Source: Arthrobacter agilis | Lineage (GTDB): Bacteria > Actinomycetota > Actinomycetes > Actinomycetales > Micrococcaceae | NCBI RefSeq assembly: GCF_002157505.1 | Contig: NZ_NFSC01000031.1 | Span: 124,001-188,000 of the forward strand | Length of the DNA: 64,000 bases | Direction: 5' to 3' | Part shown: in pieces, positions 9,208 through 17,348 of the stretch | Layout: each line of letters opens with the position of its first letter | Numbering within the stretch: the stretch's first letter is position 1 | Program-made: the position numbers and the translations under genes | The notes under the pieces: generated by a model | Database searches by the model: none | What the model was told of the DNA's origin: nothing | Seen by the model: the letters and a program-made list of their open reading frames with translations, nothing else

Positions 9208-9278
9208 GGTGGGGTGGCCGAGAGGCGAGGCAGCGGCCTGCAAAGCCGTCCACGCGGGTTCGAATCCCGTCCCCACCT
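9208..9278 (+). tRNA. tRNA-Cys (anticodon GCA)
   Basis: Acceptor GGTGGGG/CCCCACC, anticodon loop CTGCAAA, T-arm GGGTTCGAATCCC. It is 71 bases long; CCA is not encoded. Confidence 0.95.
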
Positions 9279-9304
9279 CACTACGGTACGAGCACCATGA
9301 AAAT

Positions 9305-9376
9305 GGGCGATTGGCGCAGCGGTAGCGCGCTTCCCTGACACGGAAGAGGTCACTGGTTCGATCCCAGTATCGCCCA
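9305..9376 (+). tRNA. tRNA-Val (anticodon GAC)
   Basis: Acceptor GGGCGAT/ATCGCCC, anticodon stem CTTCC/GGAAG with loop CTGACAC, T-arm with GGTTCGATCCC. CCA is not encoded. A terminator follows at once. Confidence 0.95.
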
Positions 9377-9381
9377 CTACG

Positions 9382-9405
9382 GCGCCCCCTCGGGGGCGCT
9401 TTTTT
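9382..9405 (+). terminator. Intrinsic terminator after tRNA-Val
   Basis: An 8-bp G/C stem (9382-9389 with 9392-9399) is followed by six T (9400-9405). The next tRNA starts at the very next base. Confidence 0.9.
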
Positions 9406-9479
9406 GCGGACGTAGCTCAGCTGGCTAGAGCACCACCTTGCCAAGGTGGATGTCGCGGGTTCGAATCCCGTCGTCCGCT
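9406..9479 (+). tRNA. tRNA-Gly (anticodon GCC), copy 2
   Basis: Base-for-base identical to the tRNA at 9082-9155. It begins directly at the end of the preceding terminator's T-tract, so it depends on read-through or on a promoter inside the upstream tRNA region. Confidence 0.95.
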
Positions 9480-9501
9480 CTCAGGCCGGTCTTCGGCCGT
9501 T

Positions 9502-9532
9502 GCCCGGTCCTGGCGAGGACCGGGCATTTTTT
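9502..9532 (+). terminator. Intrinsic terminator after the second tRNA-Gly
   Basis: A 10-bp stem (9502-9511 with 9516-9525) followed by A and six T (9527-9532). Confidence 0.9.
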
Positions 9533-9649
9533 ATGCCCTGCGCGTACCGGCCGCCCTCCCGCCCCCTCTCACAGGACATCGCCATCTTCGTGCCCTAGAA
9601 TTTCTGGAGCGGAAACGGACTGCGTTTCCACGACCGAAAGGAGGTGTCC

Positions 9650-9901
9650 GTGGGTTTATTGGACGGGCTCAAGGGCAAGGCCGGCACCCTCGCGGGTAAG
9701 GCGACCGAACTCATTGGCGATAATTCCGACAAGGTGAAGAACGGCATCGGAAAGGCTGGCGGCTACGTCGACAGCAGGACCCATGGCAAGTACTCACACC
9801 ACATCACCGGAGTGCAGGCGAAGGCTTCGGAGATGGTCGACAGGATCGACAAGAAGGACGGCAAGGGCGACGTCGGCCCTACCTCCCCGCCGGCCGTGTA
9901 A
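9650..9901 (+). CDS. MT0933/Rv0909-type antitoxin family small protein (orphan)
   Basis: This 83-residue, lysine-rich, helical protein (MGLLDGLKGKAGTLAGKA, then a GKYSHHITG segment) matches the MT0933-like antitoxin family named after a mycobacterial gene. AGGAGG at 9639-9644 sets the start at GTG 9650 (5-base gap), not at the overlapping GTG 9644. No toxin-like gene lies beside it: the downstream neighbour is zapE on the opposite strand. Many actinobacterial members of this family stand alone, so an actual antitoxin role is doubtful. Confidence 0.7.
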   Translation: MGLLDGLKGKAGTLAGKATELIGDNSDKVKNGIGKAGGYVDSRTHGKYSHHITGVQAKASEMVDRIDKKDGKGDVGPTSPPAV

Positions 9902-9921
9902 TTCCCAGCCTGGCAATAAGG

Positions 9922-9957
9922 AAGCGCCGGTCCCGCCGAGAGGCGGCACCGGCGCTT
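9922..9957 (+). terminator. Hairpin after the MT0933-type gene
   Basis: Arms AAGCGCCGGT (9922-9931) and ACCGGCGCTT (9948-9957), with an inner GCCG pairing, followed by CTTGCG. It lies 20 bases past the stop. Confidence 0.8.
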
Positions 9958-10010
9958 CTTGCGTCTGCGGAGTCTGTTCCGGAGTCTGTGAGGAGGAGAA
10001 CGGCCAATTC

Positions 10011-10040
10011 AGGCCAGGCCGGGCCAGGCCAGGCCAGGCC
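10011..10040. repeat. Six tandem pentanucleotides (AGGCC/GGGCC)
   Basis: Five AGGCC units and one GGGCC unit fill 10011-10040, between two convergent genes. Confidence 0.95.
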
Positions 10041-10061
10041 CGACCCGGCCGGCACGGGCAG

Positions 10062-11096
10062 CTAGGACGCTACCTCGCTCCCCTGGCGCGCCAGGGCTGT
10101 GAGGCGGGAGACCGCGCGGTAGTACTTCTTCATGTAGCCCCCGCCCATCATCTCCTCGGTGAAGAGGTGGTCGAAGGTCGTCCCGCTCGCCATGATGGGC
10201 ACGTCACGGTCGTACAGCCTGTCGGCCAGAACCACGAAGCGCAGGGCCACGGCCTGCTCGGTGATGGTCTCCACGTTGTGCCATGCGACCGCGTCGATGC
10301 CGTCGAGGAGTTGCCGGTAACGGCTCGGGTGCACGTCGGCGAGGTGCCCGATGAGGTCCGCGAAGTCGTCCTCCGCGAGGACGCCGCCGGAGTAGGAGGA
10401 GATCCGCTCCTGCAGAGCGGCGTCGTCGAGCGCGTCCGGAGCCTGCGGGAGCCCGCGGTGCCGGTAGTCCTCACCGTCGATCCGTGCCACCTCGAACTGG
10501 TCCGCGAGGACCTGGATCTCCCGCTGGAAGTCCACCGCGGCGAAGCGCCCGTCACCCAGGGACCCGGGGAGGGTGTTCGACGTCGCGGCGAGCTTGACGC
10601 CGGCATCGGCCAGTTCCCTCATCAGGCGGGACATCAGCACGGTGTCCCCCGGATCGTCGAGCTCGAACTCGTCGATGCACACGAGGCTGTAGCCGCTCAG
10701 GGCGTCGACCGTCTTGCGGAAGCTCAGCGCACCCACGAGGTTCGTGTACTCGACGAACGTCCCGAAGGCCTTCCTGCCCGAGGATGCATGCCACAGCGAG
10801 GCGAGCAGGTGTGTCTTGCCGACGCCGAACCCGCCGTCGAGGTAGATCCCGGCCCGCGTCGGGACCTTCTTCCCGCCGCCGAACAGCTTGCGGAAACCCG
10901 ACGGCTCCGGCTCGTTGACGGAGGTGGCGAACTCACGGAGCTTGGAGACGGCCGCAGACTGCGACGGCTGCTGGGGGTCAGGGCGGTAGGAGTCGAAGGA
11001 CACCTGGCCGAAGCGGGGCGACGGGTAGAACCCGTCCAGCAACTCATCGACGGAGACCTTGGGCGAACGCTCTGTCAGGTGTTCGATGGCTGGCAC
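10062..11096 (-). CDS. zapE: Cell division protein ZapE (AFG1-like ATPase)
   Basis: ZapE/AFG1 ATPases couple ATP hydrolysis to Z-ring function in Escherichia coli and to membrane protein turnover in mitochondria. The 344-residue product shows GFYPSPRF, the P-loop GGFGVGKTHLLAS, the conserved WHAS and EYTNLVGALSF segments, Walker B LVCIDEFELDDPGD and the sensor ATSNTLPGSL. The start is GTG 11096, which gives the family beginning IEHLTER. An upstream in-frame ATG at 11297 would add 67 low-complexity residues encoded by 12-base repeats and is less likely. The sulfurtransferase gene diverges from it. Confidence 0.9.
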   Translation of the reverse strand: MPAIEHLTERSPKVSVDELLDGFYPSPRFGQVSFDSYRPDPQQPSQSAAVSKLREFATSVNEPEPSGFRKLFGGGKKVPTRAGIYLDGGFGVGKTHLLASLWHASSGRKAFGTFVEYTNLVGALSFRKTVDALSGYSLVCIDEFELDDPGDTVLMSRLMRELADAGVKLAATSNTLPGSLGDGRFAAVDFQREIQVLADQFEVARIDGEDYRHRGLPQAPDALDDAALQERISSYSGGVLAEDDFADLIGHLADVHPSRYRQLLDGIDAVAWHNVETITEQAVALRFVVLADRLYDRDVPIMASGTTFDHLFTEEMMGGGYMKKYYRAVSRLTALARQGSEVAS

Positions 11097-11440
11097 TGGG
11101 GACCGCTTTCTTTTTCCGGCAGGGGTGGCGGCGGCCCCGCGGGTGGCCGCTTCGCTAGGCAAGACTACGGCAATCCGGTGCACGTGTTCCGCGCCGGCAC
11201 CTCCTTGACCGGACGCTCGGGTGCCGTTCCCGGTGCTGTTCCCGGCGCTGTTTCCGGTGCTGTTTCCCATGACGTTCCCGCTCCGTTCCTGCTCCATTCC
11301 CGCTACGCCCCCGGTACGTTCCGCTGGCCGTTCGGGTGCGTCACCGCAAGCTGCGACCCCGGAAGTAATTGCCTCGGCGCGTGGTTAGGCTAGGTGGAAC
11401 GACGCGCACTCCGGTGCACACACCTATGCGAAAGGCCCCC
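11097..11440. other. Divergent intergenic region between zapE and the sulfurtransferase
   Basis: These 344 bases carry a 12-base tandem repeat (11220-11267) and, near 11387-11392, TAGGCT, a fair -10 for the plus-strand sulfurtransferase with a leader of about 45 bases. No additional gene is seen. Confidence 0.4.
11220..11267. repeat. Four tandem 12-base repeats upstream of zapE
   Basis: Units GGTGCCGTTCCC, GGTGCTGTTCCC, GGCGCTGTTTCC and GGTGCTGTTTCC lie end to end. On the minus strand they would code for GNS(T/A) tetrapeptides if zapE translation began at 11297. Confidence 0.9.
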
Positions 11441-12358
11441 ATGACCCTGGCAGCAGATCCGCAGGACAAGTTCTCCGAATACGCCCACCCCGAGCGGCTC
11501 GTCTCCACGGACTGGCTCGCGGCGAACCTCGACGCCGAAGGCCTCGTCGTCGTCGAATCGGACGAGGACGTCCTGCTCTACGAGACGGGGCACATCCCCG
11601 GCGCCGTGAAGATCGACTGGCACACCGAGCTGAACGACGAGGTGACGAGGGACTACATCGACGGGGAGGCCTTCGCGCGGCTCATGGCCGCCAAGGGCAT
11701 CTCCCGCGATTCCACGGTCGTCATCTACGGCGACAAGAGCAACTGGTGGGCCGCGTACACCCTCTGGGTCTTCACGCTGTTCGGGCACGAGGACGTCCGC
11801 CTCCTCGACGGCGGCCGGGACAAGTGGGTGGCCGAGGGCAGGCCGATGACCACCGACAAGCCCGAGGTCACCCCGAGCGACTACCCCGTCGTCGAGCGCA
11901 ACGACGCCCCCGTCCGTGCCTTCCTCGGCGATGTGCTGGAGCACCTGGGCAAGCCCCTCATCGACGTGCGGTCCGGCGACGAGTACACCGGTGCCCGCAC
12001 CACCATGCCCGCCTACCCCGAAGAGGGCGCGCTGCGCGGCGGACACATCCCCACCGCGGTGTCGGTTCCCTGGGCCCGCGCCGCCGCATCGGACGGGACC
12101 TTCCGGACCCGGGCGGAACTCGACGCCATCTACCGGGACGAGGCCGGGCTGCAGGAGGGGGACGACGTCGTCGCCTACTGCCGTATCGGTGAGCGCTCGA
12201 GCCACACGTGGTTCGTCCTGACGCACCTGCTCGGGTTCGGGAACGTGCGGAACTACGACGGGTCCTGGACCGAGTGGGGCAACGCGGTGCGCGTGCCGAT
12301 CGTCCGGGGCAGCGAGCCCGGCGAGGTACCCGCCGCATCCGCACGGGCCGCGCGATGA
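11441..12358 (+). CDS. sseA: Sulfurtransferase, two rhodanese domains (SseA type)
   Basis: This 305-residue protein has two rhodanese domains. The first, inactive-like, contains [15 protein letters not shown] and VIYGDKSN. The second bears [12 protein letters not shown] and the catalytic loop [10 protein letters not shown] with the persulfide-forming Cys. Such enzymes transfer sulfur from thiosulfate or 3-mercaptopyruvate to acceptors. ATG 11441 is used because GAAAGG lies 5-6 bases upstream; ATG 11426 is in frame but less well placed. The stop overlaps the SufE start (ATGA), a pairing frequent in actinobacteria that suggests sulfur handover to SufE. Confidence 0.92.
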   Translation: MTLAADPQDKFSEYAHPERLVSTDWLAANLDAEGLVVVESDEDVLLYETGHIPGAVKIDWHTELNDEVTRDYIDGEAFARLMAAKGISRDSTVVIYGDKSNWWAAYTLWVFTLFGHEDVRLLDGGRDKWVAEGRPMTTDKPEVTPSDYPVVERNDAPVRAFLGDVLEHLGKPLIDVRSGDEYTGARTTMPAYPEEGALRGGHIPTAVSVPWARAAASDGTFRTRAELDAIYRDEAGLQEGDDVVAYCRIGERSSHTWFVLTHLLGFGNVRNYDGSWTEWGNAVRVPIVRGSEPGEVPAASARAAR

Positions 12359-12795
12359 CCGGCGGAGCCATCCCGGCGAAGCTCGCCGAGATCATCGACG
12401 ACTTCCAGGACCTGACGGAGCCGGACCGGCTGCAGCTGCTGCTCGACTTCTCCCGGGAACTCCCGGATCTCCCCGAGCGGTACGGCGACCACCCCGAGCT
12501 CCTGGAGCAGGTGGTCGAGTGCCAGAGCCCGCTGTTCCTGACCATGGAGATCGGCGACGAGCCGGAGCGGCCGGTGCACCTGTTCTTCTCGGCGCCGCCC
12601 GAGGCGCCGACGACGCGCGGGTTCGCCGGAGTGCTCCTCGAGGGACTCGACGGCCTGCCCGCCGAGGAGCTCCTCGCCGTCCCCGACGACGTCCCTGACC
12701 GGCTCGGGCTCACCCGGGCCATCACCCCCCTGCGGATGCGCGGTATGGCCGCGATGCTGGGGCGGATCAAGCGGAAGATCAGGGAAGCGCAGTAG
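12355..12795 (+). CDS. SufE family sulfur acceptor protein
   Basis: The 146-residue product is a SufE-type sulfur acceptor. It has the family start [15 protein letters not shown], the catalytic Cys in [12 protein letters not shown], and the C-terminal [16 protein letters not shown] helix. SufE takes persulfide sulfur from a desulfurase and passes it on for Fe-S assembly. Here it is fused by an ATGA overlap to a rhodanese rather than to a SufS gene, so the rhodanese may be the donor or an extra donor. Its last 17 bases overlap the end of the convergent hydrolase gene. Confidence 0.92.
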   Translation: MTGGAIPAKLAEIIDDFQDLTEPDRLQLLLDFSRELPDLPERYGDHPELLEQVVECQSPLFLTMEIGDEPERPVHLFFSAPPEAPTTRGFAGVLLEGLDGLPAEELLAVPDDVPDRLGLTRAITPLRMRGMAAMLGRIKRKIREAQ

Positions 12796-14047
12796 CCTCC
12801 GGGTCGGGCGCCTTCCCGCCGGGTAGCGTCCGGCCGAACAGCCGCCCGCCGAGCCAGCGTTCGACCACGGCTTCCCACCGCTCCGGGTCCACGTTCCATT
12901 CCTTCGTGTGGCGGGCGCGGTGGAACCGCTCCAGGGTGACGAACGCCGGATTCTTGGCCGCCAGTTCGGCGGAGGGCCCGATGGGGACGAACTCGTCGTC
13001 CTCGCTGTGCAGGACGAGCGTCGGCAGGGTCAGCTGCTCCGCCCGCGCTATCCAGTCCATGCTCTTGAGGTCCAGCGGTGCTGCCAGTCCGGTGATCCTC
13101 CGCGCCCGTCGGCTTGCGATCAGGTACTGTCCGAGCCGCCCCACGGGAGCCGGGATCCGGTTCAGTTCGGCATGGTGCGCCAGCACTTCGATCCAGTTGA
13201 TGACGGGGCCGTCGAGTACCAGTGCGCTGATCCGCTGCCGGTGGCGCGAGAGGTCCGCTGTCTGCAGGACGATCGCGCCTCCCATGGACCAGCCGAACAG
13301 GACCACGTCATGGGCGCCGTGGGAGACCGCGAAATCGATGGCGGCGTCGACGTCGTGCCATTCCGTCATACCAAGTCCGTAGCGGCCGTCGGGCGCCGAC
13401 GGCGCTTCGCCGTCGTTCCGGTAGGACAGCACGAGGCTGGTCAGTCCGAGGCGGCGGGCCGGTCCGAGCGCGCGCAGCGCCTCCGCGCGCGACGCCCCGC
13501 GGCCGTGCACCATGATCGCCCACGTGCGGGCGGGCGCCTCTGCGCGGACGAGCCAGGCGGGGGCGGATCCGCCCTCGACCGGGATGAGCACCTCCTCGTC
13601 GGCGAAGCCCATCGCCGCCGGCGAGGGGTAGACGGCGCCGCCCCACCAGCCGCGCGTGGCGGACGCGAGGTCGCCGACGTAGACCTTCTCGACGACGCGT
13701 TCCACCGTGCCCTCGCGTGGCACGTACGAACGGATGGCCCCGATGCGGGCGTGGCCGGTGCCACGCGTGAAATGGAGGCTGTAGGTGCCCTCGACCGTCG
13801 TGTCGTCGTTCGCGGGCAGGATCACCGTCTGCTTGCCGGCGGGGCCGACGACGGCGAGGATGTCCAGGTTCTCGTCCCGGCTGCGCGCCGGCGTCACGAT
13901 CTGCCGCGCGAAGTAGACGGCGAGTCCCGAGACCGCGCCGGCTGCGGACGACGCGAGGGCGGCTCCGGCCCCCACCCCGAGCGCCGTCCATTTGAGCCAG
14001 GGAGCGGTGCTCCGCTGCGCCTCGGGCGTTGACCTCGTCGATGCCAT
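12779..14047 (-). CDS. Alpha/beta hydrolase with N-terminal membrane segment
   Basis: The 422-residue protein has an N-terminal hydrophobic helix (WLKWTALGVGAGAALASS onward, about residues 18-45), so it is probably membrane-anchored with the enzyme domain outside. The alpha/beta hydrolase fold has the nucleophile elbow FGWSMGGA, the acid Asp in LHSEDDEFVP and the His in FHRARHTKEW, making a full catalytic triad. The oxyanion-type motif VHGRGASR precedes it. Substrate is unknown; related genes are annotated as dienelactone hydrolase- or S9-peptidase-like. Start ATG 14047 has GGAG very close (4 bases). Confidence 0.82.
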   Translation of the reverse strand: MASTRSTPEAQRSTAPWLKWTALGVGAGAALASSAAGAVSGLAVYFARQIVTPARSRDENLDILAVVGPAGKQTVILPANDDTTVEGTYSLHFTRGTGHARIGAIRSYVPREGTVERVVEKVYVGDLASATRGWWGGAVYPSPAAMGFADEEVLIPVEGGSAPAWLVRAEAPARTWAIMVHGRGASRAEALRALGPARRLGLTSLVLSYRNDGEAPSAPDGRYGLGMTEWHDVDAAIDFAVSHGAHDVVLFGWSMGGAIVLQTADLSRHRQRISALVLDGPVINWIEVLAHHAELNRIPAPVGRLGQYLIASRRARRITGLAAPLDLKSMDWIARAEQLTLPTLVLHSEDDEFVPIGPSAELAAKNPAFVTLERFHRARHTKEWNVDPERWEAVVERWLGGRLFGRTLPGGKAPDPEATALP

Positions 14048-14125
14048 AGCTCCATTTCTACCCTGCCCTTCCAAGCGCCGTCGATTCATTGCATACCCCC
14101 GGCGTGGTGCCCGGGGATCCGGCAG

Positions 14126-14137
14126 TACAGTGGCGCC
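14126..14137 (+). promoter_or_regulatory. Leaderless-type -10 element before the USP-like gene
   Basis: TACAGT (14126-14131) is followed by six bases and then the ATG at 14138. This TANNNT-N6-start spacing places the transcription start at or beside the first base of the codon. No Shine-Dalgarno is present. Confidence 0.6.
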
Positions 14138-14623
14138 ATGACCCAAACAATCCTGGTGCTGACCGAGGAAGCCCTCACCCGCGCCGATCTTCGCAACCTG
14201 CTGACCCTGCAGGGTGAGGAGCCCGCGGACGTCGTCGTGCTGATCCCCGAGGACCGCAACGAATCCGTCCTGGGTGAGTTCTTCCACCACCTGAGCCTGC
14301 TCGAGGTCGGCGAGGCCTTCCGGACGTTCTCCTCCGACGACCACCGCCACGACGAGGCAACCGCGCGCACCGCCCTTGCGGAGTCCCTGCAGCTGCTGAC
14401 GGCCGAGGGGTTCGCGGCACGCGGGCGGACGACGACGGGGAACCCGGTCGACGCCCTGGTGCAGGAGGCCGCTGACAGTGGAGCCGGGCAAGCCGTCGTC
14501 ATCACCCGTCCGCACGCCATGGCCGACACGTTCCACACCGACTGGGCCAACAAGGCGCAGGACAAGCTCGGAATCGCCGTGCTGCACCTGTACTCCGGCT
14601 CGGGATTTATTGGCGACTCGTAG
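14138..14623 (+). CDS. Conserved hypothetical protein, possible UspA-like fold
   Basis: The 161-residue protein begins MTQTILVLTEEALTRADLR and contains alternating strands and helices (ADVVVLIPEDRN, AVVITRPHAMADTFHTDW, GIAVLHLYSGSG). The layout resembles nucleotide-binding universal stress proteins, but the GxxGxxxxGxxS/T ATP motif is not evident. Homologs appear typical of Arthrobacter-like genomes. The start is leaderless in style. msrB follows after 14 bases and is probably co-transcribed, which hints at a stress-linked setting. Function unknown. Confidence 0.65.
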   Translation: MTQTILVLTEEALTRADLRNLLTLQGEEPADVVVLIPEDRNESVLGEFFHHLSLLEVGEAFRTFSSDDHRHDEATARTALAESLQLLTAEGFAARGRTTTGNPVDALVQEAADSGAGQAVVITRPHAMADTFHTDWANKAQDKLGIAVLHLYSGSGFIGDS

Positions 14624-14637
14624 GCGTTGGAGCCAGT

Positions 14638-15063
14638 ATGACTACCGAACGCGATGCCTACCGGCCCGAAATCGAGAAGTCCGACGCCGAGTGGCGCCAG
14701 GAACTGACCCCGCAGGAATTCCAGGTCCTGCGCAAGGCAGGCACGGAACGCCCCTACACCGGGGAGTACTACGACGCAAAGACGGCCGGCACCTACGAAT
14801 GCCGCGCCTGCGGCGCCGAGTTGTTCACCAGCAACGAGAAGTTCGACTCGCACTGCGGGTGGCCCTCCTTCTGGGCGCCCCTGGCCGAGGACAAGGTGCG
14901 GTACCTGCATGACCGGTCCCTGGGCATGGAGCGCATCGAGGTGCGGTGCGCCCGCTGCGACTCGCACCTCGGGCACCTCTTCAAGGGCGAGGGCTTCGAC
15001 ACCCCCGTCGACCAGCGGTTCTGCATCAACTCGATCTCCATGAAGCTGGTGCCGGCGGAGTAG
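14638..15063 (+). CDS. msrB: Peptide-methionine (R)-S-oxide reductase
   Basis: MsrB reduces the R-epimer of methionine sulfoxide in proteins. The 141-residue product carries both zinc-binding CxxC pairs (CRAC and CARC), the substrate motif SHCGWPSFW, and the catalytic Cys in QRFCINSISMKLVP. Length and domain are complete. It follows the USP-like gene closely and ends 22 bases before a strong terminator. Confidence 0.97.
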   Translation: MTTERDAYRPEIEKSDAEWRQELTPQEFQVLRKAGTERPYTGEYYDAKTAGTYECRACGAELFTSNEKFDSHCGWPSFWAPLAEDKVRYLHDRSLGMERIEVRCARCDSHLGHLFKGEGFDTPVDQRFCINSISMKLVPAE

Positions 15064-15084
15064 GCCCGTCGCCAGGAATACCAC

Positions 15085-15114
15085 GGAAGGCCGGCTCCTC
15101 GGAGCCGGCCTTCC
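15085..15114 (+). terminator. Hairpin terminator after msrB
   Basis: A 14-bp perfect stem (15085-15098 with 15101-15114) with a tight loop; no real T-tract follows. Confidence 0.8.
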
Positions 15115-15272
15115 GCGTACCCGGCGGATGAAGCCGCTCTGGTTCTTCCCTCCGGACGAGCGCGGTTGAGCATAAGAGATTCTTAACGATCGGCAGCTGA
15201 CTGGTAAGGAAAGCTGTTTTGGTTGCTACGCTCGCGGCAGTACGAATGACCGCACGACAGAAAGCAGGAGCC

Positions 15273-16637
15273 ATGAGCGTCACTCCCCTCGCACAGGTAG
15301 ATTCCCCGCCCCAGGAGACCGAAGCCTGGCACGCCCTCAAGGCCGCAACCCAGGAGCTCCGCCTGCTGCAGGTCAAGGACGGCTCCATCCCCGAACCCGA
15401 GCACCACGCCGCCGCTGCGGACCTGACGGCAGCCATCGTGTCCGCCGTCCAGGAGCTCGCTCCCCTGTTCCCCCACGACGCCGAGTACCTCCGCCGCACC
15501 GTCACCGCCTTCGAGGCCTGGCGTTCGAGCGGCTTCGCCGTCCCCGACTTCCTCGAGCCGCTGCTCGCCTTCCAGCCGCAGCAGGACCGGATCGACGGAC
15601 TCCAGCACCTCGTCGTCTTCCCGATGTACACGCAGAACGGCAGCACCAGCCGGCTCGTCGAGGCCGTGCTCATCGAAGTGCTCTGGCCCGATTTCATCGC
15701 GGAGCTCGAAGCCGGCGAGTACTCGAACGGACTGTTCGTCCCCATCCGGTTCCTCGACTTCACCGAGGGCTACAACACCAACTCCGCGGTGCTCTTCCCC
15801 GAGACCGTCGCCGTCAGCGAGACGCCGACCTTCACGTGGGGTGCCATCTTCGCGGATCGCGAGGCGGCCCGATTCCGCCGCGTGGTCCGGGCCGCAGCGG
15901 ACATCACCCGCCTCGAGCTGCCCGATGACGCGCTGGAGCTCCTCGACGACCAGAAGCTCACCGAGGAGACGTTCGTGATGTGGGACCTCATCCACGACCG
16001 GACGCACATGCGCGGCGACCTCCCCTTCGATCCGTTCATGATCAAGCAGCGCATGCCGTTCTTCCTCTACTCGCTCGAGGAACTGCGCTGCGACCTCACC
16101 GCATTCCGTGAAAGCGTCCGGATCGAGAAGGACGAGGACGCCTCTCCCGAGGCACGGAAGCACGCTCGGCTCGTGCAGTACGCCGTCATCTTCGACCGCA
16201 TCTTCCGCTTCAGCATCACGGGCAGCCGGGTGCGCAACTACGACGGCCTCGGGGGACAGCTCCTGTTCGCGTGGATGCACCAGCATCGCGTCCTCCACTG
16301 GACCGACACGAAGCTGACCATCGACTGGGACGAGGCCGCCGACGTCGTCGTCGCCCTGGGCGAGCAGATCGAGCAGCTGTACTGGCGCTCCATCGACCGG
16401 CCGAAGATCGCGCACTGGCTCGCCGCCTACGACCTGGTCTCCGCCACGGTCACCCCGCACCCGGCGTCGGTCTGGGCGAAGGGCCCCGACGCCCTCGAGC
16501 TTCTGGGCCCGCCGCGCGCCCTCACCGACGCGGTGCTCGACGACGAGTTCCCCCTCTCGATGTTCTTCGAGGCGCTCGACCGCAAGATGAAGCCGGTCAT
16601 CGAGTCCACCGCGGGCATCACGGCGGACGCGGCATGA
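15273..16637 (+). CDS. DUF6421 family protein
   Basis: This 454-residue soluble protein belongs to the actinobacterial DUF6421 family of unknown function. Distinct segments include FVPIRFLDFTEGYN, MWDLIHDRTHMRGDLPFDP (His-rich, reminiscent of a metal site) and LLFAWMHQHRVLHWTDTKL. No signal peptide or membrane helix is present. ATG 15273 has GCAGGAG just upstream. Its TGA overlaps the next ATG (SDR), and the threonine aldolase follows 8 bases after that, so the three are one operon. An enzyme role is guessed only from the company it keeps. Confidence 0.85.
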   Translation: MSVTPLAQVDSPPQETEAWHALKAATQELRLLQVKDGSIPEPEHHAAAADLTAAIVSAVQELAPLFPHDAEYLRRTVTAFEAWRSSGFAVPDFLEPLLAFQPQQDRIDGLQHLVVFPMYTQNGSTSRLVEAVLIEVLWPDFIAELEAGEYSNGLFVPIRFLDFTEGYNTNSAVLFPETVAVSETPTFTWGAIFADREAARFRRVVRAAADITRLELPDDALELLDDQKLTEETFVMWDLIHDRTHMRGDLPFDPFMIKQRMPFFLYSLEELRCDLTAFRESVRIEKDEDASPEARKHARLVQYAVIFDRIFRFSITGSRVRNYDGLGGQLLFAWMHQHRVLHWTDTKLTIDWDEAADVVVALGEQIEQLYWRSIDRPKIAHWLAAYDLVSATVTPHPASVWAKGPDALELLGPPRALTDAVLDDEFPLSMFFEALDRKMKPVIESTAGITADAA

Positions 16638-17341
16638 CCGACGCTCCCGGCGGCCGTACCGCCGTCGTGGCAGGGGCCACGAGCGCATCCGGCATCGCCC
16701 TCACCCGGCGGCTGGTAGCGGACGGACTCACCGTCGTCGCCGTCGGCTCCGACCGGGGTCGCCTCGACGCGGCTTTCGCCGGGCTCGACGACGTCGTCCG
16801 CGAGGTGTGCGACCTCACGGACGAGGCCGCGGTCGGTGCCCTCGCGGACCGCGTGCGCACCGACCGGGGTGGAGCGGACGCGCTGTTCCACCTCGTCGGT
16901 GGCTGGCGGGGCGGCAAGGGCATCACGACGCAGTCCACGGCGGACTACGAGGTCCTCCACCGCTCGGTCTTCCTCACACTGTTCAACACGAGCAGGGCGT
17001 TCTACGACCAGCTGGCCGAGCGCGGCGGGCGGCTCGCCGCCGTGTCCGCGACGGCGGTGGCGAAACCAACGGCGGCCAACGCCTCCTACGCCGCGGTGAA
17101 GGCCTCCGTCGATGCCTGGCTCCAGGCCGTGGCCGACGGCTTCGCGCGCGACGGCACCTCGGCCGCCGCGACCGCCGTCGTCGTGAAGGCGCTCCTCGAC
17201 GACGCGATGCGGGAGGAGCACCCCGAACGGGCGTTCCCCGGATACACGCACGTCGACGACCTCGCCGCCATCCTGGCGTCGCTGCTCGAGTCGTCGGCCG
17301 CCGAGGCCAACGGGGCCCGCATCGATGCGGTTCGGGGATAA
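16634..17341 (+). CDS. Short-chain dehydrogenase/reductase
   Basis: The 235-residue product is an SDR oxidoreductase. The nucleotide-binding loop reads GATSASGIA instead of the usual TGxxxGIG, the VSATA segment carries the Ser position, and SYAAVKAS supplies the Tyr-x-x-x-Lys pair. Substrate is unknown. It is translationally coupled to the DUF6421 gene (ATGA) and followed at 8 bases by L-threonine aldolase, so an amino- or hydroxy-acid-related substrate is possible. Confidence 0.88.
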   Translation: MTDAPGGRTAVVAGATSASGIALTRRLVADGLTVVAVGSDRGRLDAAFAGLDDVVREVCDLTDEAAVGALADRVRTDRGGADALFHLVGGWRGGKGITTQSTADYEVLHRSVFLTLFNTSRAFYDQLAERGGRLAAVSATAVAKPTAANASYAAVKASVDAWLQAVADGFARDGTSAAATAVVVKALLDDAMREEHPERAFPGYTHVDDLAAILASLLESSAAEANGARIDAVRG

Positions 17342-17348
17342 TGGGACA

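Noticed and set aside
9902-10061. Possible CRISPR-like or REP array in the AGGCC repeats
   Set aside because: Units are five bases without spacers, so it is a simple microsatellite.
10062-11297. A 411-residue ZapE starting at 11297
   Set aside because: The first 67 residues are repeat-encoded low complexity with no conservation; the conserved start with a ribosome-binding site is GTG 11096. Kept only as an alternative.
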